This document shows positions 1-5,614 of a stretch of 11,434 nucleotides of DNA, in pieces. A program made the position numbers and the translations under genes. Numbering within the stretch: position 1 is the first letter of the stretch; every line of letters starts with the position of its first letter. The notes below the pieces were generated by a model. It ran no database searches and had not been told where the DNA came from. It worked only from the letters and a program-made list of their open reading frames with translations. Source of the stretch: Anaerolineales bacterium (GTDB taxonomy: Bacteria; Chloroflexota; Anaerolineae; Anaerolineales; Villigracilaceae). Location: positions 1 to 11,434 of the forward strand of contig JADLCG010000236.1 of the NCBI GenBank assembly GCA_020847355.1, written 5' to 3'.

Positions 1-155
1 AATTATATATAAAGCGAATCTTAAAATATTTCAAAGCGCCGCGCGTATCTCTTGCAATTAATTTCATAATGACTATACTACTTTATTAATCATACTCAAT
101 TTACAAAATAGTTTTTGTAAAAAGTTTAATTATAAAAAAAGGAGTACGTCATAAA
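1..155 (+). promoter_or_regulatory. AT-rich leader with candidate promoter and ribosome binding site for the SET gene
   Basis: This stretch is clearly more AT-rich than the rest of the window and shows no gene. One candidate promoter has TTTACA at 100-105 (5 of 6 to consensus) and TTTAAT at 125-130 (5 of 6) with a long 19-bp spacer. It would start RNA near 137. A second candidate further upstream is TTGCAA at 52-57 with TATACT at 74-79, spacer 16. GGAG at 141-144 is a good Shine-Dalgarno, 11 nt before the ATG at 156. The dyad at 100-121 overlaps the first candidate promoter. Which promoter is used cannot be decided from sequence. Confidence 0.45.
100..121. repeat. 22-bp inverted repeat over the SET gene promoter (candidate operator)
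   Basis: TTTACAAAA at 100-108 and TTTTGTAAA at 113-121 are perfect 9-bp reverse complements separated by TAGT. The dyad covers the proposed -35 box and much of the spacer, where a repressor site would sit. No T-tract terminator shape follows, so a DNA-binding site is likelier than a terminator. The local AT-richness raises the chance of accidental symmetry. Confidence 0.4.
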
Positions 156-647
156 ATGGTAACTACCACAATGGAAACGCTAACGATCAAAACTGAAAAT
201 AAATTTAGAACCTTAACCACCAAGCAGGCTTACAAAAAAGGCGAAGTGATCTGCGCCATGCCCAGCGAAAACCTCACCGATAAACCCAATCGCTTCACGG
301 TGCAGATCGCCCGCGAGCAACACACGCACGTCGGCAAACTCGCCGCGCTGAATCACTCCTGCGATCCCAACGTCATTCTCGATACAAAAAATATGGAGAT
401 GGTCGCCTGCAAAGATATTCAAAAAGGCGAAGAACTCTTTTTCTTCTACCCCTCCACAGAATGGGAAATGGCGGCGCCCTTCATCTGCTTGTGCGGCGCG
501 CCCAACTGCATTCACGTCGTCGCCGGCGCGCGCTTCCTGCCGCTCTCCACGCTGGAGCATCACTACCTCAACCCGCACATCCGCGAAACGATTGTGGATT
601 TGCTCAAAGGCACGAAACAACACCTGAAGAAACTGCACGAGGGTTAA
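156..647 (+). CDS. SET domain protein-lysine N-methyltransferase
   Basis: This 163-residue protein is a compact SET domain, a family that uses S-adenosylmethionine to methylate lysine side chains. Visible hallmarks are a KKGEVI segment at 27-32, NHSCDPN at 66-72 (the pseudoknot motif), GEELFFFY at 91-98 with the expected Tyr, and a post-SET Cys-x-Cys-x4-Cys at 111, 113 and 118. With Cys69 in the NHSC motif, these make the four-cysteine zinc site known from eukaryotic enzymes such as Dim-5. There is no signal peptide or membrane segment, so it should be cytoplasmic. The ATG at 156 has GGAG 11 nt upstream; the next ATG (171) would sit too far from it. The gene stands alone, so the context does not indicate a substrate. 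Bacterial single-domain SET proteins are common but mostly uncharacterised, and the target protein here is unknown. Confidence 0.88.
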   Translation: MVTTTMETLTIKTENKFRTLTTKQAYKKGEVICAMPSENLTDKPNRFTVQIAREQHTHVGKLAALNHSCDPNVILDTKNMEMVACKDIQKGEELFFFYPSTEWEMAAPFICLCGAPNCIHVVAGARFLPLSTLEHHYLNPHIRETIVDLLKGTKQHLKKLHEG

Positions 648-652
648 TGAAT

Positions 653-684
653 AAAAAAACGAGTTCAGCCGAACTCGTTTTTTT
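653..684. terminator. bidirectional intrinsic terminator between SET and DUF3592 genes
   Basis: A perfect 14-bp stem (653-666 with 671-684) closes over the loop AGCC. The GC part is CGAGTTC/GAACTCG, flanked by seven A on the left and seven T on the right. It therefore gives a U-tract hairpin on both strands. It lies 5 bp after the SET stop and 58 bp beyond the stop of the convergent DUF3592 gene, so it can serve both transcripts. Confidence 0.88.
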
Positions 685-742
685 ATTTTGTCGTAAATTA
701 GATTTCTTCAAAGGGAATGGAAAAAGAAAATGAGAAGCGGCT

Positions 743-1249
743 CTACTCCACCATATCATTCCGTATAAACGAGCGAAAGAGGAAGAAATTCAGCAATAAT
801 CCGGTGAAAATCATCGCCGGAATGAGGATGAGCGGCATCAGCCAGCGCTCCGTCCACTTATTGATTTGCGCAGTCTGCGGATTTTGCGGGTCATACAGCA
901 CAGAAACTTCTTCGCCGACCTCGTACGCCGGCGGATACGAAGAATTCTGGCTGTCAAAAGTATAGGTTTGGCTGTCAGAAGCCGTAAACTCAATCACCGG
1001 CGAATAAGTACAACAAGCGCCCTCCCCGTCCGAATTCTCGTCCAACCTAACAACTCTTCCAATCGCGCTCACGCCTTCAGTTTCCAACATCCAAGCAATA
1101 TACCCCGCATAAACGCCCCAAGCGCAAAACCCCGCAAGAAATAAATTGGCGAAGATTATCCAACAACCCAGTCGGACTCGATTCGCCACCTTACTCACCT
1201 TGTGAACCGCTCCCAGCGCCTTATCCACATTCTTCTCGTACCTATCCAT
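743..1249 (-). CDS. DUF3592 domain membrane protein
   Basis: This 168-residue protein has two membrane helices, about residues 28-54 and 135-160, with an extracytoplasmic or lumenal segment between them. That segment matches the DUF3592 pattern: Tyr-x-Pro-x-x-x-Phe around 82-88, a Tyr-Thr-Phe strand near 96-98, then a VGEEVSVLYDPQNPQTAQI stretch at 111-129. The family's role is unknown. The reading frame is open upstream to 1348, but the start at 1249 is chosen because GGAGG (minus strand, 1259-1255) lies 5 nt before it and no earlier Met has such a site. A TATAAA at 1288-1283 on the minus strand is a possible -10 box, with no clear -35. A Cys-Cys pair at 79-80 is unusual for the segment. The gene is monocistronic and ends toward the bidirectional terminator. 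Confidence 0.8.
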   Translation of the reverse strand: MDRYEKNVDKALGAVHKVSKVANRVRLGCWIIFANLFLAGFCAWGVYAGYIAWMLETEGVSAIGRVVRLDENSDGEGACCTYSPVIEFTASDSQTYTFDSQNSSYPPAYEVGEEVSVLYDPQNPQTAQINKWTERWLMPLILIPAMIFTGLLLNFFLFRSFIRNDMVE

Positions 1250-1338
1250 ATGTGCCTCCAACAAACCAATAAGATGTTTTATTTTATAACGCACGCGCGC
1301 GTTTTGCATTAGGAGAATGGTACGGGCGCATAAAAACA

Positions 1339-1348
1339 GCGCTTTCAA
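1339..1348 (+). repeat. 10-bp direct repeat, left copy (candidate target-site duplication)
   Basis: GCGCTTTCAA here is repeated exactly at 1499-1508, and the two copies directly abut the outer ends of the inverted-repeat element between them. Shared flanking bases extend the identity to 12 bp. The position is what a duplicated insertion target would show. Confidence 0.65.
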
Positions 1349-1498
1349 TAGGGCTATCGCATTTGGATTTTTATCCGCTAATCTGCGCCAATCTACGCGA
1401 TTTTTTAGAAAGATTAGCGTGAATTCGTGAAGATTAGCGGATTCTGAAACTAAATCACCAAAGGTTGGGTTTCAAGATTTTCAAATGCGATTACCCTA
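1349..1498. mobile_element. 150-bp MITE-like element with 17-bp terminal inverted repeats
   Basis: The left end TAGGGCTATCGCATTTG (1349-1365) and the right end CAAATGCGATTACCCTA (1482-1498) are reverse complements at 15 of 17 positions. Perfect 10-bp direct repeats flank the element immediately on both sides. It has no credible coding capacity, and most of its centre is a palindrome (1373-1442). This is the build of a non-autonomous miniature inverted-repeat transposable element that would be moved in trans. No transposase is present in the window, so the parent insertion sequence family is unknown. The 10-bp duplication length is compatible with several families. It sits between the divergent DUF3592 gene and ABC exporter operon and ends 18 bp before the exporter promoter's -35 box. 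Confidence 0.68.
1373..1442. repeat. imperfect 70-bp palindrome inside the MITE-like element
   Basis: The outer 12 bp are perfect: ATCCGCTAATCT (1373-1384) against AGATTAGCGGAT (1431-1442). Pairing continues imperfectly inward to a centre near 1408. The left arm also shows a roughly 10-bp internal period (CGCTAATCTG, CGCCAATCTA, CGCGATTTTT). It would fold as a long hairpin in single-stranded DNA or RNA. Similar AATCTGCGC-type repeats are, from memory, common in intergenic DNA of Anaerolineae, which I have not checked here. Confidence 0.7.
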
Positions 1499-1508
1499 GC
1501 GCTTTCAA
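1499..1508 (+). repeat. 10-bp direct repeat, right copy (candidate target-site duplication)
   Basis: This is an exact copy of GCGCTTTCAA at 1339-1348. It starts at the base after the right terminal inverted repeat, which supports insertion of the 150-bp element into this site. Confidence 0.65.
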
Positions 1509-1516
1509 TTTGCCAC

Positions 1517-1546
1517 TTGACATTTTTTCATCTAACAGTGTAAACT
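1517..1546 (+). promoter_or_regulatory. sigma70-type promoter of the leader ORF and ABC exporter operon
   Basis: TTGACA at 1517-1522 is a perfect -35 box. TAAACT at 1541-1546 is a fair -10 box (4 of 6), preceded by TG, with an 18-bp spacer. Transcription would start near 1553, about 36 nt before the leader ORF and 200 nt before the first transporter gene. This is the best promoter match in the window. Confidence 0.7.
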
Positions 1547-1588
1547 CGAAACATCGCAAGAAAAATCTAAAAGAAAGGAGCGCGCTCA

Positions 1589-1669
1589 ATGTCCACGAAA
1601 AACAGCATCAAACCAACCCCTGCAGATTTCTATTACCCTGCTCTGAGTGCGCCTCGAGACCGTTCTTAG
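1589..1669 (+). CDS. 26-residue leader peptide of the ABC exporter operon
   Basis: AAAGGAG (1574-1580) lies 8 nt before an ATG that opens a 26-codon frame ending in TAG at 1667-1669. The peptide contains DFYYPALSAPRDRS at its end (residues 13-26) and resembles no protein I know. It is soluble and has no signal sequence. It sits between a strong promoter and a strong intrinsic terminator, upstream of a two-gene ABC exporter. That is the layout of a regulatory leader whose translation controls read-through, as for bmrB before bmrCD in Bacillus subtilis. Its stop codon lies at the loop of a small hairpin (GAGACC 1656-1661 with GGTCTT 1669-1674, one G-T pair). Codons 19-21 contain GAGTGCG, complementary to the top of the terminator. 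The peptide sequence itself, the stalling site and the inducing signal are unproven. Confidence 0.68.
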   Translation: MSTKNSIKPTPADFYYPALSAPRDRS

Positions 1670-1691
1670 GTCTTCTCACCCCTGTTCTTTC

Positions 1692-1722
1692 AAGGCTGTG
1701 ACGCACTCGTCACAGCCTTTTT
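1692..1722 (+). terminator. intrinsic terminator/attenuator in the exporter leader
   Basis: A perfect 12-bp stem (1692-1703 with 1708-1719), core GGCTGTGACG, closes over the loop CACT and runs into TTTTT then GTTTCTT. It lies 22 nt after the leader stop codon and 32 nt before the first transporter ATG, with no second promoter visible in between. The transporter genes should therefore be expressed only when this hairpin is bypassed, which argues for conditional attenuation. Confidence 0.88.
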
Positions 1723-1754
1723 GTTTCTTAACGTTCCACTTTTATCGGAGAAGA

Positions 1755-3587
1755 ATGTCCACCTCAACCCCATATTTTGATTTCCGCAACGCCTTGCACA
1801 AAAACCGCCTAGTCGGTTTATGGCGCATGATGACCGATTTCCGCCTCGCCTACGGTATCGCCACTCTTGCCCTCGCCGTCTCGGCGCTCGCTAAAACTTC
1901 CGTCTATCTGCTCTTACGCTTTTTCATAGACGATGTTCTAACCAAGGGCTGGAGATTTGGAAGCGCCACCCAAACCTTCCTTCTAATTGGCTTGGGATTT
2001 ATCGGACTCGCGCTCTTTGAAGGCGGCTTCGCGTTCCTTTCGGGACGTTTAGCGGCTTACACCGCCGAAGGCATTACCCGCCGTTTGAGAGATTTCCTCT
2101 TTGACCACATCCAGCGCTTGAGTTTTTCTTATCACAGCCAAACCCCCACCGGCGATTTGATCGAGCGCGTCACCTCAGACGTGGACGCATTACGCCGCTT
2201 CTTTTCGGAACAAGCCATCGGCGTAGGTCGCATCGCCCTGCTTTTCTTCATCAACTGGGGCGCAATTCTCTACCTGAATGTCAAACTTGGCTTGCTTTCA
2301 GTAGTCGTCATCCCGCTCATGCTCATCGTCTCGATCTGGTTCTTCAAGCGCGTCACCAAAGCCTACGAGGATTATCAAGCTCAAGAAGCGCTCCTCTCCA
2401 CCACCCTGCAAGAAAATCTGACCGGCGTGCGCGTGGTCAAAGCCTTTGCGCGGCAGGATTACGAGAAAAATAAATTTGAAAAAGATAACTGGCTCAAATA
2501 TCTCAAAGGCAAAATTCTGCTTTTGATGCAATCGCTTTTCTGGCCCCTCTCGGATATCGCGCTCGGCGCGCAAATGCTCTTTGGCTACATCTTCGCGGCG
2601 TTCATGGCCATCAACCACGAGATCACGCTCGGCGATTATCTCGCGTACGCCGGCTTGGTCGTATGGCTGATTTTCCCGATCCGCAATTTGGGCAGAACTA
2701 TCGTCCAAACTTCAACTGGGATGGTCTCCTATGCCCGCCTCATGGATATCGCCCGTCAGACGCGCGAACCGCTCACAGATGGCGCCTACCAGCCCGCAGG
2801 TCCAGCCAGAGGCGAACTTGAATTCAAAGACGTCTCCTTCATCTATTCAGATGGGACGCACAAAGTCATTCAAGATATTTCCTTTCACGTTCAACCCGGG
2901 CAATCCATCGCCTTGCTGGGTTCTACCGGCTCGGGCAAAACCTCTTTAGTGAATCTCTTGCCGCGCTTTCACGATTACACCGGCGGAAGTATTCTATTGG
3001 ACGGCGTTGAGTTAAAAGAATATTCGCGGAAATATTTACGCGAGCAAATCGGCATCGTGCAACAAGAGCCGTTTCTATTTAGCCGCACCATCCGCGAGAA
3101 TATTTTATATGGCGTTGGGCGTAACGTAACCGATGCAGAAATTGAAGCCGCCGCCAAAGCCGCCGCCGTTCACGAGGCGATCTTGTCCTTTCCGGACGGT
3201 TACAACACGCTGGTCGGCGAAAAAGGCGTGACGCTCTCCGGCGGACAGAAACAACGTATCACCATCGCCCGCGCAATTCTCAAAAACCCGCGCATCCTAA
3301 TCTTGGACGATTCAACCTCCGCGATTGATATGCAAACCGAAGCGGAGATTCGCGCCGCGCTGGACGGACTCATGGAAAACCGCACGACCTTCATCATCGC
3401 GCATCGCATTCAATCGGTGATGAAAGCCAATTTAATCCTCGTGCTGGATAAAGGCGTTCTGATTCAAAAAGGCAATCACGAAGAATTGCTCAATCAACTT
3501 GGCGGCATGTATCGCAAAGTCTATGATATTCAAACCAAAATTGACGTAGAACTTGAAAGAGAAATTGCGCTCGACGCAGAAGAATAA
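1755..3587 (+). CDS. ABC exporter half-transporter, degenerate-site subunit (BmrC/TM287-like)
   Basis: This 610-residue protein joins a six-helix exporter membrane domain (about residues 30-325) to a nucleotide-binding domain (about 353-585). Walker A is GSTGSGKTS at 389-397, the signature LSGGQ is intact at 494-498, Walker B ends in Asp518, and the switch His is 550. The catalytic base after Walker B is Asp519 instead of Glu, as in the TM287/BmrC/LmrC class, where this subunit forms the degenerate ATP site. It sits in the cytoplasmic membrane and likely exports drugs or lipophilic compounds, but the substrate is not readable from sequence. The start at 1755 is preferred over upstream in-frame codons, which would run through the terminator; GGAG (1747-1750) lies 4 nt before it. 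The next gene, 42 bp downstream, is its partner. Expression appears to depend on read-through of the upstream attenuator. Confidence 0.92.
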   Translation: MSTSTPYFDFRNALHKNRLVGLWRMMTDFRLAYGIATLALAVSALAKTSVYLLLRFFIDDVLTKGWRFGSATQTFLLIGLGFIGLALFEGGFAFLSGRLAAYTAEGITRRLRDFLFDHIQRLSFSYHSQTPTGDLIERVTSDVDALRRFFSEQAIGVGRIALLFFINWGAILYLNVKLGLLSVVVIPLMLIVSIWFFKRVTKAYEDYQAQEALLSTTLQENLTGVRVVKAFARQDYEKNKFEKDNWLKYLKGKILLLMQSLFWPLSDIALGAQMLFGYIFAAFMAINHEITLGDYLAYAGLVVWLIFPIRNLGRTIVQTSTGMVSYARLMDIARQTREPLTDGAYQPAGPARGELEFKDVSFIYSDGTHKVIQDISFHVQPGQSIALLGSTGSGKTSLVNLLPRFHDYTGGSILLDGVELKEYSRKYLREQIGIVQQEPFLFSRTIRENILYGVGRNVTDAEIEAAAKAAAVHEAILSFPDGYNTLVGEKGVTLSGGQKQRITIARAILKNPRILILDDSTSAIDMQTEAEIRAALDGLMENRTTFIIAHRIQSVMKANLILVLDKGVLIQKGNHEELLNQLGGMYRKVYDIQTKIDVELEREIALDAEE

Positions 3588-3629
3588 AAATGGGTTTTAT
3601 CGTTTGTAAAAAGTTTATGGAGCATTGCC

Positions 3630-5531
3630 ATGTCTGAACATGAATTAATTGAACTCGAAGAAGAAGAATACACTTCGGCGTTGACTGCGCCGGTTTTCAA
3701 GCGCATCTTAGGCGTGATCAAACCGCATTGGAAATGGGTCGTCGGCTTTCTGATCACCATCGGGCTGACTTCCGCTTTTGACGCTTACTTTACTTACTTA
3801 AACAAACAGATGATTGATCAAGGCATTGCGCTGGGCGATAAAGCCGCGCTGATACGCATCGCCTGGTTTTACGGCGCATTCATCTTGATTCAGTGCGTCT
3901 GTATCTTCTCATTCATCTATCTTGCCGGCGTGTTAGGCGAGCGCGTGCAATACGATTTACGAAAATTGCTCTTCAATCATTTGCAGGAACTTTCGCTTTC
4001 GTATTACGCGCAAAATGCGGTTGGGCGCTTGATCGCGCGCGTCACTTCCGATACTGGGCGCGTCTCAGACCTCGTCACCTGGGGCATCGTGGATAGTACT
4101 TGGGCGGCGATGAACATCGCCACCTCGTTGATTTTCATGGCGATCATCAATTGGAAGTTAGCGCTGATCGTTTCGGTCATCATCCCGATCATGGTTTTCG
4201 TGGCGACAAAATTCCAGAAATATATTCTGGTGGAATTCCGCCAGAGCCGCCGCGCCAACAGCAAGATCACCGGCGCGTATAACGAAAATATTCAGGGCGT
4301 GCGCGTGGTCAAAGCGCTGGGGCGCGAAGATATCAACCTGCTGGAATTTCAAGAACTCACCACGCGCATGTATCGCGCTTCTTATCGCGCGGCGTGGCTT
4401 TCGGCTTTATTTTTGCCGACGGTGCAAATCATTGGCGCAATTGCGCTCGGCGCGATCGTTTGGTATGGCGGCGTACAAATTCAAGTCGGCATGATCACCA
4501 TCGGCGGGATTCAGGCTTTCGTTTCTTATCTCACCTTTATGATGTGGCCCGTGCAGGATTTAGCGCGCGTTTACGCCGAGATGCAACACTCGATCGCCGC
4601 CGCCGAAAGAATTTTCAAATTAGCCGATACCGCGCCGGATATTCATAACCGCGCAAACGCGCTCCCAGCTTCAACGCTGACCGGCAAAATTGAATTTGAG
4701 CATGTAGATTTTTATTATGAAGAGCGCAAACCCGTTTTGACTGATTTCACGCTGACAGTCAACGCGGGCGAAATGATCGCGCTTGTCGGACCGACCGGCG
4801 GCGGCAAATCCACCATCGTGAATCTACTCTGCCGCTTTTACGAACCCAAAAACGGAACGATCCGCATCAATGGACGCGATTATCTGGATTACACCTTGGA
4901 ATCGATTCATTCAAAAATTGGGATCGTGCTTCAAACGCCGCATCTATTCTCCGGCACAGTCCGCGAGAATATCCGCTACGGAAGATTGAACGCGAGCGAC
5001 GTAGAAGTGGAGGAAGCCGCTCAAATTGCAGGCGCGCACAATTTCATCACGACGTTGGAAAAAGGCTACGAGCAGAACGTTGGCGAAGGCGGCAACTTGC
5101 TCTCCGTTGGGCAGAAGCAATTGATCAGCTTGGCGCGCGCCGTATTAGCCAAGCCGGAGCTATTCATCATGGACGAAGCCACTTCCAGCGTGGATACGCT
5201 CACTGAGGCATTAATCCAAAAAGGCATGGAAGCGCTGATGCAGGGGCGCACTTCATTTGTGATCGCGCACCGCTTATCTACCATCCGCAAAGCGAATCGA
5301 ATTTTAGTGATCGCCGACGGGCAGATCGCCGAACAAGGCACGCACGCCGAACTCCTGCGCTTGCGCGGGCATTACTACCAACTTTACACGCAACAGTTCC
5401 GCCATGAATTGGAAGCGCAATACGGCATGTTTGACGGGCTGACGGATACCAGCGATCGCGCAAATATCAACGCGGATTCGATCTTACTGCGCCGCGAAAA
5501 ACCAAGCGCCGAACCTGCCGCTACTGATTAA
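3630..5531 (+). CDS. ABC exporter half-transporter, catalytic subunit (BmrD/TM288-like)
   Basis: This 633-residue half-transporter begins with an acidic cytoplasmic tail (about residues 2-14). A six-helix exporter membrane domain (about 35-330) and a nucleotide-binding domain (about 352-590) follow. Walker A is GPTGGGKST at 387-395, Walker B ends Asp515-Glu516 with the canonical catalytic Glu, and the switch His is 547. The signature motif is LSVGQ (491-495) instead of LSGGQ. That degenerate motif pairs with the Asp-type site of the preceding subunit, leaving one competent ATP site, as in TM288/BmrD/LmrD. The start has GGAG (3619-3622) 7 nt upstream. The two genes are co-transcribed with a 42-bp gap lacking a terminator. 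A C-terminal tail of about 40 residues after the ATPase domain is poorly conserved in kind. The transported substrate is unknown; multidrug export is the family's usual role. Confidence 0.93.
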   Translation: MSEHELIELEEEEYTSALTAPVFKRILGVIKPHWKWVVGFLITIGLTSAFDAYFTYLNKQMIDQGIALGDKAALIRIAWFYGAFILIQCVCIFSFIYLAGVLGERVQYDLRKLLFNHLQELSLSYYAQNAVGRLIARVTSDTGRVSDLVTWGIVDSTWAAMNIATSLIFMAIINWKLALIVSVIIPIMVFVATKFQKYILVEFRQSRRANSKITGAYNENIQGVRVVKALGREDINLLEFQELTTRMYRASYRAAWLSALFLPTVQIIGAIALGAIVWYGGVQIQVGMITIGGIQAFVSYLTFMMWPVQDLARVYAEMQHSIAAAERIFKLADTAPDIHNRANALPASTLTGKIEFEHVDFYYEERKPVLTDFTLTVNAGEMIALVGPTGGGKSTIVNLLCRFYEPKNGTIRINGRDYLDYTLESIHSKIGIVLQTPHLFSGTVRENIRYGRLNASDVEVEEAAQIAGAHNFITTLEKGYEQNVGEGGNLLSVGQKQLISLARAVLAKPELFIMDEATSSVDTLTEALIQKGMEALMQGRTSFVIAHRLSTIRKANRILVIADGQIAEQGTHAELLRLRGHYYQLYTQQFRHELEAQYGMFDGLTDTSDRANINADSILLRREKPSAEPAATD

Positions 5532-5564
5532 TTCAGCGCTTACCGAACATGTTTTACCCGGTAA

Positions 5565-5597
5565 ATTCTCCGCGGAGTTTTCAACTTCGCGGAGAAT
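5565..5597. repeat. 13-bp-stem dyad between ABC exporter and small membrane protein gene
   Basis: ATTCTCCGCG (5565-5574) and CGCGGAGAAT (5588-5597) pair perfectly, and three more pairs including one G-T extend the stem inward to the loop TTTTCAA. No T-tract follows on either strand, so it is a poor intrinsic terminator. It reaches to 6 bp before the TATAAT box of the next gene and covers its -35 position, so an operator is possible. It directly adjoins a second small palindrome, TTTACC-C-GGTAAA at 5553-5565. Confidence 0.6.
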
Positions 5598-5608
5598 GCC
5601 TGTATAAT
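5580..5608 (+). promoter_or_regulatory. promoter for a leaderless transcript of the small membrane protein
   Basis: TATAAT at 5603-5608 is a perfect -10 box preceded by TG. A weak -35 (TTCAAC, 5580-5585, 3 of 6) lies 17 bp upstream inside the dyad's loop. The ATG at 5615 begins 6 nt after the -10 box, where transcription would be expected to start, and no Shine-Dalgarno precedes it. Transcription and translation would thus begin at about the same base. Confidence 0.62.
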
Positions 5609-5614
5609 CGCCGC

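Noticed and set aside
213..638. 141-codon minus-strand frame opposite the SET gene
   Set aside because: It is fully antisense to a well-supported SET domain, has no ribosome site or recognisable motif, and is explained by codon bias of the real gene.
1350..1510. CRISPR-like or tandem repeat reading of the 10-bp periodic sequence
   Set aside because: There are only about three imperfect units per arm, with no spacers. The palindrome and terminal repeats explain the structure better.
1465..1701. 78-codon frame covering the exporter leader
   Set aside because: It starts inside the MITE-like element, lacks a ribosome site, and is in a different frame from the short ORF that has AAAGGAG and a proper promoter.
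1647..1754. 36-codon N-terminal extension of the first ABC gene
   Set aside because: It would be translated through the terminator hairpin and has no ribosome site, whereas the Met at 1755 has GGAG 4 nt upstream and a normal exporter N-terminus follows.
114..3617. 15-bp identity TTTGTAAAAAGTTTA at 114-128 and 3603-3617, both shortly before gene starts
   Set aside because: The sequence is low-complexity and AT-rich, only two copies exist, and the contexts differ (promoter region against an intra-operon gap). Chance is sufficient.
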